A stretch of 14,113 bases of DNA from assembly GCA_947629425.1 (NCBI GenBank), contig CANRDR010000028.1:1-14113 (forward strand), written 5' to 3'. The notes under the pieces are model-generated. The model was not told the DNA's origin. It worked only from the letters and a program-made list of their open reading frames with translations, and made no database searches. The DNA is from an uncultured Bacilli bacterium (GTDB taxonomy: Bacteria; Bacillota_I; Bacilli_A; RF39; UBA660). Each line of letters starts with the position of its first letter. The stretch's first letter is position 1. This document shows, in pieces, positions 5,553-12,822 of the stretch. Position numbers and translations under genes: made by a program.

Positions 5553-7504
5553 GAGTAGTGAGTATAGGTGATTTAGTATTAGATTATTATTACAAAAATG
5601 ATAAATTATTAGGATTAAATGGTGGAATGACATCCCATAATATTATTGCAAATCTAGCAAAAATGGGTATATCAACTGCTGTATTTGGTGCTTGCGGTAA
5701 TGATTGTCAAGGCAAACTTGCTATAAAATGTTTAGAAAATTTAAAAGTAGATATTTCTAATATAAAAATTTATAATAATATAAGAACTCGCTGTTTTCAT
5801 ATATCATATTTTATGGAAGATGAAAAATTAACATTTCGTTCTAAGAAAAGGTGTCCATTATGCAATAATAAAAATTGGTATGATGAAAGCTTTATAGACA
5901 TTGATTATATTATAAAAAATATAAATGAAAATGATATACTAATTTTTGATAATTTAAATGAAAAAAATCAAAAAATAATAGATATTACTAAAAATAAAAA
6001 AATTATTGATTTAGGACAATATTTTGAATTTGAAGAATTAGATAATGATGAGATAATAGAGAAATTAAGTAATAAATTTGAATTAATCAACTTTAATGAA
6101 AGAGTAACTAATTATTTAAAATTAAAATTAAATTTAGATGATGATATAAAATTATACAAATTTTTAAAACCAAAATTAATGACAATAACATATGGAGAAA
6201 AAGGAGCAACATTTGTATATAATAATAAATCATATCATTATAATATAATTACGAAAACCAATGTAATTGATTCAACAGGTGCTGGTGATGCTTTTGTATC
6301 AAGTATAATTAAAGATATTATAAAAAATAATTTCAAATATAATTTTGAGTTATTTAACAAATGGTATGAAAATTCTAATAAACTAACTTCAAAAGTTGTT
6401 TCTAAAATGGGAGCAAGAGGACATATAAATTCATTATTTAAAATTAAGAAAAACTCTTCAAATTGTACTTGTGATAATTTTGATGTAATTGAGAGAAAAA
6501 AAATCAAACGTTGTAATATAAATATCAATAATCTAGAAACTAGAATCATTAATGCAATTAATTCAAATGTTTCAAAAAAAATTAAAGATTTAAATTTTAA
6601 AAAAGAAGATAATATTTTATTTATAGGAACTGGCGGTTCCTTTGCTGGAGCATTTTTTGCTTCTAAAATTATAAATTTATTATATGGAAGTAACACTTAT
6701 TCATTATATCCTAGAGATGTAGTTTATAGAAACAATATAAATATTAATAAAGTTATTTTATTTTCTTATTCAGGAACAACCAATGATGTTATTGCTAGCA
6801 TGAAAGATTTTGATAATAAAAAAATATATATTGTTACAAAAGGTGAAATACAAAATATTGTAATAAAAACAGGAATTTTAAAGAAAAATATATTAAGCTA
6901 TAGAACTTCTTCTAATAAAGGTAAAGAGAGAGGATTTCTATCTTTTGAAGGAACAGTGGCTCCTGCTGCAATATTTTTAAAATATTATTATAATAAAATT
7001 GATAGTTCTTTTAATATAGATAACTTTATTAAATCATCAATTAATTATTGGAATAATAAGCTAAATGATTTATTTAATGTTGAAGTAATAAAAAAAATAA
7101 AAGAACATAATTTAATAAATATTTTTAGAGGAGACTATACTGATACTGCAGCATATGATTTAGAAAGTAAAATAATTGAAGCAGGTATTTTTAATTGTAT
7201 TATTCATGAAAAAAAGAATTTTTCTCACGGTAGATTTATTAATTATGAAAATTTAAATAATATCTTTTCAATTTATTTTAAACAATATACTACAAGTGAA
7301 TATGAAAGTAAATTATTAAAATATTTGGGCAATAATAATATAGTCATAGAAAGCAAATACGATGGAATAATTGCGGAATTTGATTTATTAATTGCATCTC
7401 AATTTATAATATATCATATAGGTAAAATTTTGGATATAGACGTATCAAAACCAAAATATTCAGATAATGCAATGAATATATATTTTTATAAAGGTGATTT
7501 ATAA
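5549..7504 (+). CDS. PfkB-family kinase - SIS domain fusion
   Basis: A 651-residue bifunctional protein. Residues 1-295 are a PfkB/ribokinase-type sugar or nucleoside kinase: N-terminal VVSIGDLVLDYYY, GGMTSHNIIANLAKMG substrate/Gly motif, and DSTGAGDAF (241-249) with catalytic base Asp247. A CPLC motif (Cys102, Cys105) sits in the lid region and is unusual. Residues about 330-651 are a double SIS module: GTGGS (360-364) and SYSGTT (406-411) bind phosphosugar, FEGT carries Glu467, and FSHGR carries His560, the positions used by isomerases and deglycases such as GlmS and FrlB. A kinase followed by SIS recalls fructosamine degradation (FrlD kinase, FrlB deglycase) and heptose synthesis (GmhA isomerase with kinase and HAD phosphatase). 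Start overlaps the previous stop; AAAGGAG at 5532-5538. Confidence 0.82.
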   Translation: MRVVSIGDLVLDYYYKNDKLLGLNGGMTSHNIIANLAKMGISTAVFGACGNDCQGKLAIKCLENLKVDISNIKIYNNIRTRCFHISYFMEDEKLTFRSKKRCPLCNNKNWYDESFIDIDYIIKNINENDILIFDNLNEKNQKIIDITKNKKIIDLGQYFEFEELDNDEIIEKLSNKFELINFNERVTNYLKLKLNLDDDIKLYKFLKPKLMTITYGEKGATFVYNNKSYHYNIITKTNVIDSTGAGDAFVSSIIKDIIKNNFKYNFELFNKWYENSNKLTSKVVSKMGARGHINSLFKIKKNSSNCTCDNFDVIERKKIKRCNININNLETRIINAINSNVSKKIKDLNFKKEDNILFIGTGGSFAGAFFASKIINLLYGSNTYSLYPRDVVYRNNININKVILFSYSGTTNDVIASMKDFDNKKIYIVTKGEIQNIVIKTGILKKNILSYRTSSNKGKERGFLSFEGTVAPAAIFLKYYYNKIDSSFNIDNFIKSSINYWNNKLNDLFNVEVIKKIKEHNLINIFRGDYTDTAAYDLESKIIEAGIFNCIIHEKKNFSHGRFINYENLNNIFSIYFKQYTTSEYESKLLKYLGNNNIVIESKYDGIIAEFDLLIASQFIIYHIGKILDIDVSKPKYSDNAMNIYFYKGDL

Positions 7505-7550
7505 TTTATATAAACATTTATTATTAAAAAAACTACTATTTTTATATAAA
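7505..7550 (+). repeat. Pair of AU-only palindromes after the PfkB-SIS gene
   Basis: TTTATATAAA occurs at 7505-7514 and 7541-7550. Each copy is self-complementary and the two can pair with each other around a 26-nt loop. With no GC pairs and no clean T-run this is at best a weak 3'-end structure; no better terminator for the operon is visible. Confidence 0.3.
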
Positions 7551-7564
7551 ACATAAAAAAGTAC

Positions 7565-7594
7565 TTGATTTTATGAATATATAAGTGTTATTAT
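7565..7594 (+). promoter_or_regulatory. Promoter for leader ORF and Rel-family gene
   Basis: TTGATT (7565-7570) and an extended -10, TG-T-TATTAT (7586-7594), are separated by 18 nt, placing the transcript start near 7601, about 20 nt before the leader start codon. Confidence 0.6.
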
Positions 7595-7622
7595 ATTTAA
7601 AACTAATAAGTGAGGTTTGTGT

Positions 7623-7706
7623 ATGAAAAAAGAATATATAAATCACTACAATTTTTTAGTTGAAAATATATGTCTCATAGATATATATAAAAATAGAATT
7701 TGTTAA
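7623..7706 (+). CDS. 27-codon leader ORF upstream of the Rel-family gene
   Basis: A short reading frame beginning MKKEYINHYNFLVEN and ending KNRIC, with GAGG (7612-7615) 7 nt before the ATG and a good promoter just upstream. Its TAA stop (7704-7706) is only 2 nt before the 5' arm of a strong terminator (7709-7748) that separates it from the Rel-family gene. A ribosome on the last codons would cover that arm. It has no run of one amino acid, although Ile, Asn and Tyr are frequent (overall an AT-rich codon bias). I read it as a regulatory leader peptide and not as a functional small protein, but neither has been shown. Confidence 0.5.
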   Translation: MKKEYINHYNFLVENICLIDIYKNRIC

Positions 7707-7708
7707 AT

Positions 7709-7748
7709 ACGATATCATTGTGCGGATTTTGCCATGATATCGTTTTTT
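7709..7748 (+). terminator. Terminator/attenuator before the Rel-family gene
   Basis: A perfect 10-bp stem, ACGATATCAT (7709-7718) with ATGATATCGT (7734-7743), has a 15-nt loop and is followed by six Ts (7743-7748). It lies downstream of a promoter and leader ORF and only 19 nt before the next start codon, so it can block transcription into that gene. Confidence 0.8.
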
Positions 7749-7767
7749 AATATTGTGAGGTGTTATT

Positions 7768-9189
7768 ATGTTAGAAGAATTAATTAAATTAGTAAGTTTA
7801 TATGATATAGATGATATTGATAAAATAAAAAAAGCTTACTCTTTTGCAGAACATTATCATGAAGGACAATTTAGAGAAAGTGGAGAAGCATATATAAATC
7901 ATCCATTATCTGTTGCAATTATATTAGCAGAAATGCATGCAGATACTGAAACATTATGTGCGGCCCTTTTACATGATATTTTAGAAGATACAAATGTAAC
8001 TAAAGAAGAACTAGAAGAAAATTTTGGTAGTGAAATTGCAAATCTTGTAGATGGAGTAACAAAATTAGCAAAAATGAATTTTTCTTCAAAAGAAGAACAA
8101 AACCTTGCTAATACAAGAAAAATAATAACAAGTATAGCAGAAGATGTAAGAATTGTTATTATTAAACTTGCTGATAGATTACATAACATGAGAACATTAC
8201 AATATAAAAAACCATTTAAACAAAAAGAAAACTCTTTAGAAACACTAGAAATATTTGTACCTATTGCATACCATATTGGAGCATATAGAATAAAAAGTGA
8301 ATTAGAAGATTTATCTCTACATTATTTATATCCAGAAAAATATAAAGAAATAGAAGAAATAAAAAACAATATAGAAATAAATAGCAAACATTGCTTAGAT
8401 GAAATGGTATATACTATAAATGATACTTTAGAAAAAGAAAGAATAATGCATGAAATAAAGGTAAGAACAAAAAACATATATGGTATTTATAAAAGATTAG
8501 AAAGTGGTTATAATTTATCAAATATACATGATTTATTGTCTTTAAAAATAATGGTAGATACAATATCTAATTGTTATCAAACATTAGGATTAATTCATTC
8601 CAAATATAAACCTATAAATGAAAGATTTAAAGATTACATATATAATCCAAAAACTAATATGTATAGGTCACTTCATACTACTGTATTTGGAGAAGATGAA
8701 AGATTAGTACAAACACAAATAAGAACATTTGATATGGATAAAATAGCATCATTTGGATTAACTACATATTGGTATATTAATAATAAAGATGCACGATTTA
8801 TAATGCAAAAAGAATTAAAAGAAAAATATCAATTTTATAAATCCTTATTAGAAATAAATAAAGTATTTGGAGATAATAAAGAATTTTTAAGACAAATAAA
8901 AAGTGAATTATTTACAGATAAAATATATGTATATACTCCTAAAGGAGATATAATAGAATTACCTAAAGGTTCTACTGTAATAGATTTTGCATATAAAATA
9001 CATACTCATTTAGGTAATACATTAATTAATGCATTAGTTAATGATAAATTAGTAAATCCTTTTCATAAATTAGAAAATAAAGATAGAGTAAAAGTAATAA
9101 CAAATGATTTATCTAAACCTAAAGAAGAATGGATAGATGCAGTAGTTACAGCAAAAGCTAAAAGAAAAATTAAAACAAATTTACAATAA
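7768..9189 (+). CDS. relA: RelA/SpoT-family (p)ppGpp enzyme, truncated; probable hydrolase
   Basis: A 473-residue Rel-family protein controlling the alarmone (p)ppGpp. The HD hydrolase domain (about 20-190) keeps its metal and catalytic residues: His45, His69-Asp70 in LLHDILEDT, and Asp136 in KLADRLHNM. The synthetase domain (about 225-345) is recognisable (RFKDYIYNPKTNMY, SLHTTV, QIRT) and keeps Asp255 and Tyr299, but the catalytic Glu of the ExQxR motif is Gln315, the nearby conserved Arg is Lys260, and the Gln after Tyr299 is Arg. A TGS domain (about 380-445) follows and the protein then ends, lacking the helical, zinc-finger and ACT regions of the usual roughly 730-residue enzyme. By default it would be called bifunctional; I infer hydrolase only, with moderate confidence. 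GAGG at 7757-7760 supports the start. Expression may be attenuated by the leader region. Confidence 0.88.
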   Translation: MLEELIKLVSLYDIDDIDKIKKAYSFAEHYHEGQFRESGEAYINHPLSVAIILAEMHADTETLCAALLHDILEDTNVTKEELEENFGSEIANLVDGVTKLAKMNFSSKEEQNLANTRKIITSIAEDVRIVIIKLADRLHNMRTLQYKKPFKQKENSLETLEIFVPIAYHIGAYRIKSELEDLSLHYLYPEKYKEIEEIKNNIEINSKHCLDEMVYTINDTLEKERIMHEIKVRTKNIYGIYKRLESGYNLSNIHDLLSLKIMVDTISNCYQTLGLIHSKYKPINERFKDYIYNPKTNMYRSLHTTVFGEDERLVQTQIRTFDMDKIASFGLTTYWYINNKDARFIMQKELKEKYQFYKSLLEINKVFGDNKEFLRQIKSELFTDKIYVYTPKGDIIELPKGSTVIDFAYKIHTHLGNTLINALVNDKLVNPFHKLENKDRVKVITNDLSKPKEEWIDAVVTAKAKRKIKTNLQ

Positions 9190-9251
9190 ATTATATTTAT
9201 ATTTTAATAAATATATATTTTGTAAAGTTTAAATAATTATTATAATTCTTA

Positions 9252-9280
9252 AAGACAAAATTAATTTATTCTAGTATAAT
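9252..9280 (+). promoter_or_regulatory. Promoter for the M16 peptidase pair
   Basis: AAGACA (9252-9257, 4 of 6 to TTGACA) and TATAAT (9275-9280) are separated by 17 nt, just before the AAAGGTG ribosome binding site (9285-9291). The gap 9190-9250 holds only weak AU-rich inverted repeats. Confidence 0.6.
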
Positions 9281-9297
9281 TATAAAAGGTGATATTA

Positions 9298-10533
9298 ATG
9301 CAGTATATAACAAAATATAAAAAAACTACTAATTTTAGTACAACACTAATTAATTATATATTCCAATTTACAATAGAAAAAGATGAAATAATGGCTTTTA
9401 CAATACTATCTAATATGTTATCTTATACTAATAAAGAATATAAAGAAGAAGATGAATTTGCAAAAGAAAAATTAAAAAGATTTATAATGAATTTTAAAGT
9501 ATCTAGTCAATCTATAAATAATATATATTTTTTAAACTTTTCTTTACTTATACCTAATGATAATATAGTTGATTGTGACTATTTAGAAAGTGCTATTAAT
9601 TTATCATTAGATTCTATATATAAACCAAATATAACTAATAATTTATTTGATAATGATTATTTTGAAAGAGAAAAAAGAAGTTATATAGAATATTTATTAA
9701 ATGGATATAAAAATATTAATTTTTTAGCAGAAAAAAACTTATTAGATTTAATAGATAAAGATGGTATTTTTAATAAATTAAAATATACTGATTTAGATAA
9801 TATAAAAGATTTAACAAATACTGATTTAGTAAATTTCTATAATAAATATATAAAAAATTATAAGCCTAAAATATTTGTTAATGGTAATATTGATAAAGAA
9901 AAAATAGAATTAATACTTAATAATTATTTTAAAGATTATAAATTAAAAAATAATAAAATATTAACTAATTATAATAATTACTATATTAGCAATGGATTTA
10001 ATGAATATAAAGATGTATGTAATTTTTATACTAGTGTTATTTATATGGTATATACTATAAAAGATTATAGTGAAAAAGATTTTATTATTTTATATTTAAT
10101 TAATTTATTATTAAGTAGTTCATCAAGTGATTTATTATTACAAAAATTAAGAAAAGAAAATAATTTAGTATATACAACAAGTAGTTCTATTCTTTTAAAA
10201 AATGGTTTGTTAGTTATTAAGGCTACAAGTAATAATAAGAATATTGAAATAATTAAATTAGTTATAAAAGACTTAATTGAATCTTTTAAAGATATGAATA
10301 AATATAAAGAAAATGTATTTAATATAATGAATAAATTAAGTTTAAATATAGAAAGAAGTAAAGATAACTTTTTTGATATTTCATCTAATTTAATTAATAA
10401 ATATTATAAATCTGATATTACTTTAGAAGAAGAATTTAATTTACTTAATGAATTAGAAAAAGAAGATATAGAAGCATTCGCTAGTAGAATATTATTAGAT
10501 ACTATATATGTATTGGAGGGACAAAGTGAATAA
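9298..10533 (+). CDS. yfmF: M16-family protein, inactive partner (YfmF type)
   Basis: A 411-residue M16-fold protein without the zinc motif HxxEH; it contains no histidine at all, so it cannot be the catalytic subunit. The C-terminal half has the M16 signature of Ser-rich LLSSSSSDLLLQKLRKENNLVYTTSSS (about 276-302), with the Arg/Tyr pair used for substrate binding. Paired inactive and active M16 proteins are typical; in Bacillus subtilis YmfF and YmfH are linked to 5-aminopentanol modification of elongation factor P. That role is carried over by similarity of layout only; no reductase partner (YmfI) is in the window. ATG 9298 is chosen over the GTG at 9289 because AAAGGTG overlaps the latter. 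The last 8 nt overlap the next gene. Confidence 0.75.
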   Translation: MQYITKYKKTTNFSTTLINYIFQFTIEKDEIMAFTILSNMLSYTNKEYKEEDEFAKEKLKRFIMNFKVSSQSINNIYFLNFSLLIPNDNIVDCDYLESAINLSLDSIYKPNITNNLFDNDYFEREKRSYIEYLLNGYKNINFLAEKNLLDLIDKDGIFNKLKYTDLDNIKDLTNTDLVNFYNKYIKNYKPKIFVNGNIDKEKIELILNNYFKDYKLKNNKILTNYNNYYISNGFNEYKDVCNFYTSVIYMVYTIKDYSEKDFIILYLINLLLSSSSSDLLLQKLRKENNLVYTTSSSILLKNGLLVIKATSNNKNIEIIKLVIKDLIESFKDMNKYKENVFNIMNKLSLNIERSKDNFFDISSNLINKYYKSDITLEEEFNLLNELEKEDIEAFASRILLDTIYVLEGQSE

Positions 10534-11761
10534 TTTAATTACATTAGATAATGGACTAAAAATATTTTTAGTAAATGATAATACTAAACATACAACATAT
10601 ATAAATTTAATAGTAAAATATGGTGGATTAGATAATACATTTTATATAAATAATAAAAAATACGTAATGAAAGATGGTATGGCTCATTTTATAGAACACT
10701 TAGTACTAGAAAGTAGTTGTTATGGAGATTTAATGGATAATTTTGGAAGATTAGGTATTATTAGTAATGGTCTTACTGGATTAGAAAAAACACAATTTTA
10801 TATAGATACTGTTGATCATATATATGATGGATTAAAAGTATTAATTAAAGGTATACATAAACCTATTATTAATAAAAATGTTATAGAAAATATAAAAAAG
10901 CCAATATTAGAAGAGAAGAGAAGAAGTTTAGATAATAAATATTCAGTATTATATAATGAAGCATTTTCTAATATAATTGATACTAAAAGTTTTAAAAGTG
11001 TATTAGGAGAAATAAATGAGTTAGAAAATATTAGTATAAATGATATAATTACGTGTTTTAATGCATTTTATAGACCAAGTAATGAAATAATAGTTATTGG
11101 TGGTAGGTTTGATAAAGATAAAGTAATAGATATTATTAAAAAAACTTATGATGAATTAGAATTTAATAATGATATAGTTACTAAAAAATTAAAACATAAA
11201 AATACAGTTAATAAAAAGAATAGTATAATAAAAACTAATACAGGAATAAATAGGGTATTAATATCTTTTAAATTAAATACAATTAATTTAAGTAGTTTTG
11301 ATAAATTAAAAGTAGATACTTATTTAGCATGTTTTTTAAAACAAAATTTTGGTATATTAAGTTTACTTAATAAAGAACTTGTAAATAATAATATTGTAAC
11401 TAATGGAATTACTTATTCTAATGATGTAGTAGAAGGTTATCATTATATTATGTTAGAAGCAAATACTAATAAAGAAACTATTTTTATAGATAAAATATTA
11501 AATTATTTTAAAGAAAAAAAATATACTTTTGATGAAGAATTATTTAATTTATTTATAAGAAGTTGTATTATTAATTTTATTAGTAGAAAAGATAATATAT
11601 ATAATACTATAGATCCATATATAGATAATATTGTTAAATTTAATTATGAATTATTAGATGATATAAAAGATTTAGAAAGTTTAAATTTTAAAGAATATAA
11701 AAGTATTATAGAAAATATAGATTTTAGTAATTATACTATTACTAAGTTAAATCAAAAATAA
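10526..11761 (+). CDS. yfmH: M16-family zinc peptidase, active partner (YfmH type)
   Basis: A 411-residue cytoplasmic metallopeptidase of the pitrilysin (M16) family. It carries the inverted zinc motif HFIEH (54-58; His54 and His58 ligands, Glu57 catalytic) and a downstream Glu at 129 or 130 (PILEEKRR) as the third ligand, at the spacing usual for M16. The N-terminal NGLKIFLVND strand is also typical. The start is the GTG at 10526, which has GGAGGG (10515-10520) 5 nt upstream; the in-frame ATG at 10508 precedes that site and would add six residues (MYWRDK) coming from the overlap with yfmF. The 8-nt overlap indicates translational coupling and roughly equal amounts of both subunits, as expected for a heterodimer. 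Substrate unknown. Confidence 0.82.
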   Translation: MNNLITLDNGLKIFLVNDNTKHTTYINLIVKYGGLDNTFYINNKKYVMKDGMAHFIEHLVLESSCYGDLMDNFGRLGIISNGLTGLEKTQFYIDTVDHIYDGLKVLIKGIHKPIINKNVIENIKKPILEEKRRSLDNKYSVLYNEAFSNIIDTKSFKSVLGEINELENISINDIITCFNAFYRPSNEIIVIGGRFDKDKVIDIIKKTYDELEFNNDIVTKKLKHKNTVNKKNSIIKTNTGINRVLISFKLNTINLSSFDKLKVDTYLACFLKQNFGILSLLNKELVNNNIVTNGITYSNDVVEGYHYIMLEANTNKETIFIDKILNYFKEKKYTFDEELFNLFIRSCIINFISRKDNIYNTIDPYIDNIVKFNYELLDDIKDLESLNFKEYKSIIENIDFSNYTITKLNQK

Positions 11762-11827
11762 ATATAACTAAGTTTTTATAAAAAAATAAAAATATATTGA
11801 TTTTAAGAACAGGATTAACTAAAAAAG

Positions 11828-11860
11828 AGATTGAAAATTTAAAATAATCAATCTTTTTTT
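11828..11860. terminator. Bidirectional terminator between yfmH and gpsA
   Basis: Stem AGATTGA (11828-11834)/TCAATCT (11848-11854) has a run of seven Ts on the right and an A run on the left (11820-11826), so it works in both directions. The right arm includes the gpsA stop codon and its last codons. Confidence 0.75.
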
Positions 11861-12822
11861 ATTAGAAATTCAGTTAATATATTAGGATTACTTTCTTTAA
11901 TTACTATTTTATATATTATATTTATTAAAGGCATATCTATTTTTCTTTTTTTAATAAGTTTATATATAGATTTTAATGTATAATAACCTTCAACTGTATA
12001 ATTATTTAAATATTCTTTAGCATCTTTAATATTATTTTTACCAATTATAGTACCAAAAGTATAATTTCTTGATTTATAAGAAGTAGAAGTTAAAAGCAAA
12101 TCTCCAACTCCAGCAAAAGAAAGAATAGTTTTCTTATTACCTCCAAGTCCATATATTAAAGATTTTATATCATGTAATGATTCTGTAATTAAAAAACTTC
12201 TAGTAGATTCTTTAAAACCTAAGCCATCTAATATACCTGCTGCTATTGCAACTACATTTTTAATAGAACCACATAATTCTACACCTATTAAATCATTAGT
12301 TTCTCTTAATTTTAAAGTATTACTTTCTAATACTTTTTTAATTAGATTTATAGATACTTTATTTTTACTTGCAATAGATAATCCAATAGGTTCGTTATTA
12401 GCTAAATCTATTGCAAAAGAAGGACCTGATATAACAGATACATTTTTAGTTTTTATATTTCTTTTAAATACATCTGATACAAATTCACATGTATTTTCTT
12501 CTATTCCTTTACTTAATAAACAAAAGTGTTTATTTTTTATATTAAGTTTTCCTATTTCTTTAGTTACAGAATTTACATATTTACATGCAACTGCTATAAA
12601 TATTATATTGCTTTTATTTATTGCGTCTTCATAACTTGATGTAAAAGTAATTTCATTAGGTATTTTTATGTTAGGTAATATATTTGCATCATTTCTATGA
12701 TTATTTAAAAATGAAACTCTTTCTTCACTTTCTACCCACATAGTAACTGTATGTTTATTTTTTAAAAGCGCTAATGCTATACTTAAACCGTATGCTCCTG
12801 TTCCAATTATTGTTATATTCAT
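11848..12822 (-). CDS. gpsA: Glycerol-3-phosphate dehydrogenase [NAD(P)+]
   Basis: A 324-residue cytoplasmic enzyme reducing dihydroxyacetone phosphate to sn-glycerol 3-phosphate, the backbone for phospholipids. Visible signatures are the Rossmann GTGAYG (7-12), SKGIEE, the SGPSFA family motif, catalytic Lys188 in GSIKNVVAIAAG, and the C-terminal GVGDLLLTSTS...SRNYTFG region that binds substrate phosphate. Its length is slightly below the usual 330-340, with the C-terminus trimmed. The start codon shares one base with the stop of the upstream rarA gene (TAATG on the minus strand), with GAGG just before, so the two are co-transcribed and probably translationally coupled. Confidence 0.95.
   Translation of the reverse strand: MNITIIGTGAYGLSIALALLKNKHTVTMWVESEERVSFLNNHRNDANILPNIKIPNEITFTSSYEDAINKSNIIFIAVACKYVNSVTKEIGKLNIKNKHFCLLSKGIEENTCEFVSDVFKRNIKTKNVSVISGPSFAIDLANNEPIGLSIASKNKVSINLIKKVLESNTLKLRETNDLIGVELCGSIKNVVAIAAGILDGLGFKESTRSFLITESLHDIKSLIYGLGGNKKTILSFAGVGDLLLTSTSYKSRNYTFGTIIGKNNIKDAKEYLNNYTVEGYYTLKSIYKLIKKRKIDMPLINIIYKIVIKESNPNILTEFLIKKD

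Noticed and set aside
6238..6696. Minus-strand 152-codon frame within the PfkB-SIS gene
   Set aside because: Antisense to well-conserved kinase and SIS motifs, with no promoter or ribosome binding site.
7899..8189. Minus-strand 96-codon frame within the Rel-family gene
   Set aside because: Antisense to the conserved HD domain; composition explains it.
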